Assembly: GCA_902542235.1 (NCBI GenBank)
Contig: CACBTT010000001.1
Span: forward strand, 34,058-98,057
Direction of reading: 5' to 3'
From: an uncultured Pelagibacteraceae bacterium
GTDB taxonomy: Bacteria > Pseudomonadota > Alphaproteobacteria > Pelagibacterales > Pelagibacteraceae
DNA length: 64,000 nucleotides
The translations under genes were made by a program, and so were the position numbers. The notes under the pieces were generated by a model. It worked only from the letters and a program-made list of their open reading frames with translations, was not told the origin of the DNA and ran no database searches. Below, piece by piece: positions 62,327-64,000 of this stretch. How positions within the stretch are numbered: the stretch's first letter is position 1; every line of letters begins with the position of its first letter.

Positions 62327-63451
62327 ATGAAAAGAGCAGTAATAGCAGGATATTCAAGATCACCTTTTACCATGGCAAGAAAAGGTGAATTAATTGATGT
62401 TAAGCCTGTAAATATGTTTGCCGAAGTTGTTAAAAATCTTGTATCTAAAACTAAAGTAAATCCTGCTGATATAGAAGATATTGTTGTTGGGTGTGCTTTC
62501 CAGGTTGGAGAGCAGAGTTTTAATATTGGGAAACTCACAACATTTTTATCTGGAATGGAAATACATACATCAGGAATGACAGTTGATAGATGGTGTGGCT
62601 CATCTATGGAAGCTATTCATGTTGCGGCAGGCAAAATAGCAATGGGCGCAGGAAAAGTTTTCGTATGTGGAGGTGTTGAAAGTATGACTAGAGTTACAAC
62701 TGGCTTTGAACCAATACCTTATCCTTACACAGATAAAGAAAATCCTAATGTTTATTTTTCAATGGGAATAACTGCTGAAAATGTTGCCAAAAGATATAAG
62801 ATTTCAAGAACTGAGCAACAAGAGTTTGCAATTCAAAGTCATAAAAAAGCCAATGAAGCCGAAGTTAATGGTAAATTTAAAAATGAAATTGTTGAAATTG
62901 CTGGCTGTACAAAAGATGGAAACATACGTCCAAAAAGTAATCAAGAAACTTTAGATGGACTAAAACTTGCATTTGATCAAGAAGGAACAGTTACTGCAGC
63001 AACATCATCCCCTCTTACTGATGGAGCAGCAGCAACATTGATATGTGAAGAAAGCTATGCAAAAGAAAATGGATTAGATATTTTGGGTAGAATTGTTGCA
63101 ACTGGGGTCAAAGGATGTGAGCCTGATGTAATGGGACTTGGACCTATAGGGGCAACTAAAAAAGCATTAGAGAGAGCAAATTTATCAATTAATGATATCG
63201 ATATTGTTGAAATCAATGAAGCTTTTGCTTCTCAATCAATAGCATGCTTAAAAGATCTTGGTATCGATCAAAAGAAAGCTAATTTAGATGGTGGAGCTTT
63301 AGCACTTGGTCATCCTCTAGGAGCAACAGGAGCTAGAATTACTGGCAAAGCTGCAGATTTGCTTAGACGTGAAAATAAGAAATACGCTTTATCTACTCAA
63401 TGTATTGGTTTAGGTATGGGTATTGCGACAGTAATTGAGTCAGTAAATTAA
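62327..63451 (+). CDS. Thiolase (acetyl-CoA acyltransferase family)
   Basis: The 374-residue protein has the thiolase catalytic cysteine in MTVDRWCGSSMEAIHVAAG (about residue 91), EINEAFASQSIACLKDLG, GGALALGHPLGATGARI (His) and CIGLGMGIATVIE (second Cys). It carries out thiolytic cleavage of 3-ketoacyl-CoA or the reverse condensation. It is the last gene of the plus-strand operon and abuts the stop of the convergent permease. It may remove acetyl-CoA at the end of the operon pathway or serve general beta-oxidation. Confidence 0.9.
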   Translation: MKRAVIAGYSRSPFTMARKGELIDVKPVNMFAEVVKNLVSKTKVNPADIEDIVVGCAFQVGEQSFNIGKLTTFLSGMEIHTSGMTVDRWCGSSMEAIHVAAGKIAMGAGKVFVCGGVESMTRVTTGFEPIPYPYTDKENPNVYFSMGITAENVAKRYKISRTEQQEFAIQSHKKANEAEVNGKFKNEIVEIAGCTKDGNIRPKSNQETLDGLKLAFDQEGTVTAATSSPLTDGAAATLICEESYAKENGLDILGRIVATGVKGCEPDVMGLGPIGATKKALERANLSINDIDIVEINEAFASQSIACLKDLGIDQKKANLDGGALALGHPLGATGARITGKAADLLRRENKKYALSTQCIGLGMGIATVIESVN

Positions 63452-64000
63452 TTATCTATTTATTCCTCTTAAACGTTCTGATCTTCTCCTCAATAATTCT
63501 GCACTAATTAATATTAAGGTTGATAAAACGATTAAACATGTAGCAACTGCTAGAATTGTTGGACTTAATTGTTCTCTTAAACCTGTCCACATTTGAATTG
63601 GTATTGTTGTGTTTTCAAGACCAGCTAAAAATAAAACGACTACAACTTCATCAAAAGATGTTACAAAAGCAAACAAACCTCCTGAAATTACTCCAGGTAA
63701 AATTAATGGAAGTGTTACTTTCATAAATGTATTTACAGGGTTACTACCTAAACTAGCTGCTGCTCTTGTTACACTATGATCAAAACCTGATAATGTTGCA
63801 GTAACAGTAATTACAACAAAAGGTGTTCCCAAAATTATATGAGCTAAAACTATTCCTGTATGAGTTGCCGCTAAACCTGCCTTTGCCATAAAAAAGAATA
63901 TTGCAACACCCGATATAATAAGCGGAACTATCATTGGTGAAATCAAAGTTGCCATTATTATTCCTTTAAAAGGCATGTGTCTGCTGCTCAATCCTAATGC
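63452..64000 (-). CDS. PotC-like ABC permease, N-terminus beyond the right edge
   Basis: The reading frame stays open to base 64000 (ALGLSSRHMPFKGIIMAT), so the TTG start in the track at 63991 is an edge artefact. About 183 residues are visible, the C-terminal two-thirds of a spermidine/putrescine-type permease: GIVLAHIILGTPFVVITV, ITRAAASLGSNPVNTFMKVTLPLILPG (EAA loop) and FVTSFDEVVVVLFLAG. The family is normally about 260-280 residues. It would import polyamines or a related cation. Confidence 0.88.
   Translation of the reverse strand, partial: ALGLSSRHMPFKGIIMATLISPMIVPLIISGVAIFFFMAKAGLAATHTGIVLAHIILGTPFVVITVTATLSGFDHSVTRAAASLGSNPVNTFMKVTLPLILPGVISGGLFAFVTSFDEVVVVLFLAGLENTTIPIQMWTGLREQLSPTILAVATCLIVLSTLILISAELLRRRSERLRGINR

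Noticed and set aside
1-64000. Mobile elements, CRISPR arrays, prophage, tRNA or rRNA genes
   Set aside because: No transposase or integrase, no regularly spaced repeats, and no cloverleaf or rRNA-like stretch was seen; genes are evenly packed throughout.

Overview
The window is a compact, strongly AT-rich bacterial chromosome segment. Genes are nearly contiguous, with frequent 1-20 base overlaps, no gap above about 150 bases, and no RNA genes, insertion sequences or CRISPR arrays that I can see. The gene content is typical of a SAR11-type marine alphaproteobacterium (Candidatus Pelagibacter or a close relative): TMAO uptake and demethylation, heterotetrameric sarcosine oxidase, N-methylglutamate-type genes, many tetrahydrofolate (THF)-dependent GcvT-fold demethylases and several high-affinity ABC importers. 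The assignment rests on gene content and base composition recognised by eye, not on a database search.

Left part (1-7046): the tail of an unknown membrane protein, a minus-strand soxB-soxD-soxA-soxG operon, and the divergent fhs gene. Minus-strand run 20290-7043: a TmoX/TmoV/TmoW-type ABC importer, a GpsA-like dehydrogenase, a MalK-type ATPase, a sugar-binding protein, two sugar permeases, an MGH1/GH63-like glycoside hydrolase, an iron-containing alcohol dehydrogenase and a class I amidotransferase. Divergent from tmoX is a plus-strand run (20432-35552): tdm (TMAO demethylase), a MarR-like regulator, a SoxB-like flavoprotein, a glutamine-synthetase-family enzyme, three glutamate-synthase-like subunits (mgsABC/glxBCD type), an unknown basic protein, amtB, two small membrane proteins, a second glutamine-synthetase-family enzyme, a diaminopropionate-ammonia-lyase-like PLP enzyme and a photolyase.

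Middle (35553-50356): mostly housekeeping genes. They are yjbQ, zapE, a cupin, bamB-like, a YfgM-like protein, acnA, a LysE-type exporter, csaA, an argE/dapE-like deacylase, an aldehyde dehydrogenase, an agmatinase-family enzyme with a 44-aa membrane ORF translationally coupled upstream, a putative secreted metallopeptidase, a cyclophilin and a 3-hydroxyacyl-CoA dehydrogenase/enoyl-CoA hydratase fusion.

Right part (50414-64000): a minus-strand dpp-type peptide ABC importer lies divergent from a tightly packed plus-strand operon. The operon encodes a GcvT-fold demethylase, a peptidase-E-like protein, an FMN alpha-hydroxyacid dehydrogenase, a ThDP (thiamine diphosphate)-dependent lyase/decarboxylase, a transthyretin-like protein with an altered C-terminus, a DmdA-like demethylase and a thiolase. 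The fragment of a PotC-like permease follows at the edge. I do not recognise this operon as a described pathway, and it is my best candidate for an undescribed catabolic system.

Functionally, much of the window can be read as one-carbon and methylated-compound metabolism. Importers bring in methylated osmolytes; Tdm, SoxA and the GcvT-fold enzymes move C1 units to tetrahydrofolate; Fhs can turn formyl-THF into formate and ATP; the methylamine and ammonium released feed the glutamine-synthetase/glutamate-synthase-like genes and Amt. A regulatory theme recurs: all three complete substrate-binding-protein genes are followed by a hairpin terminator before the downstream transporter genes.
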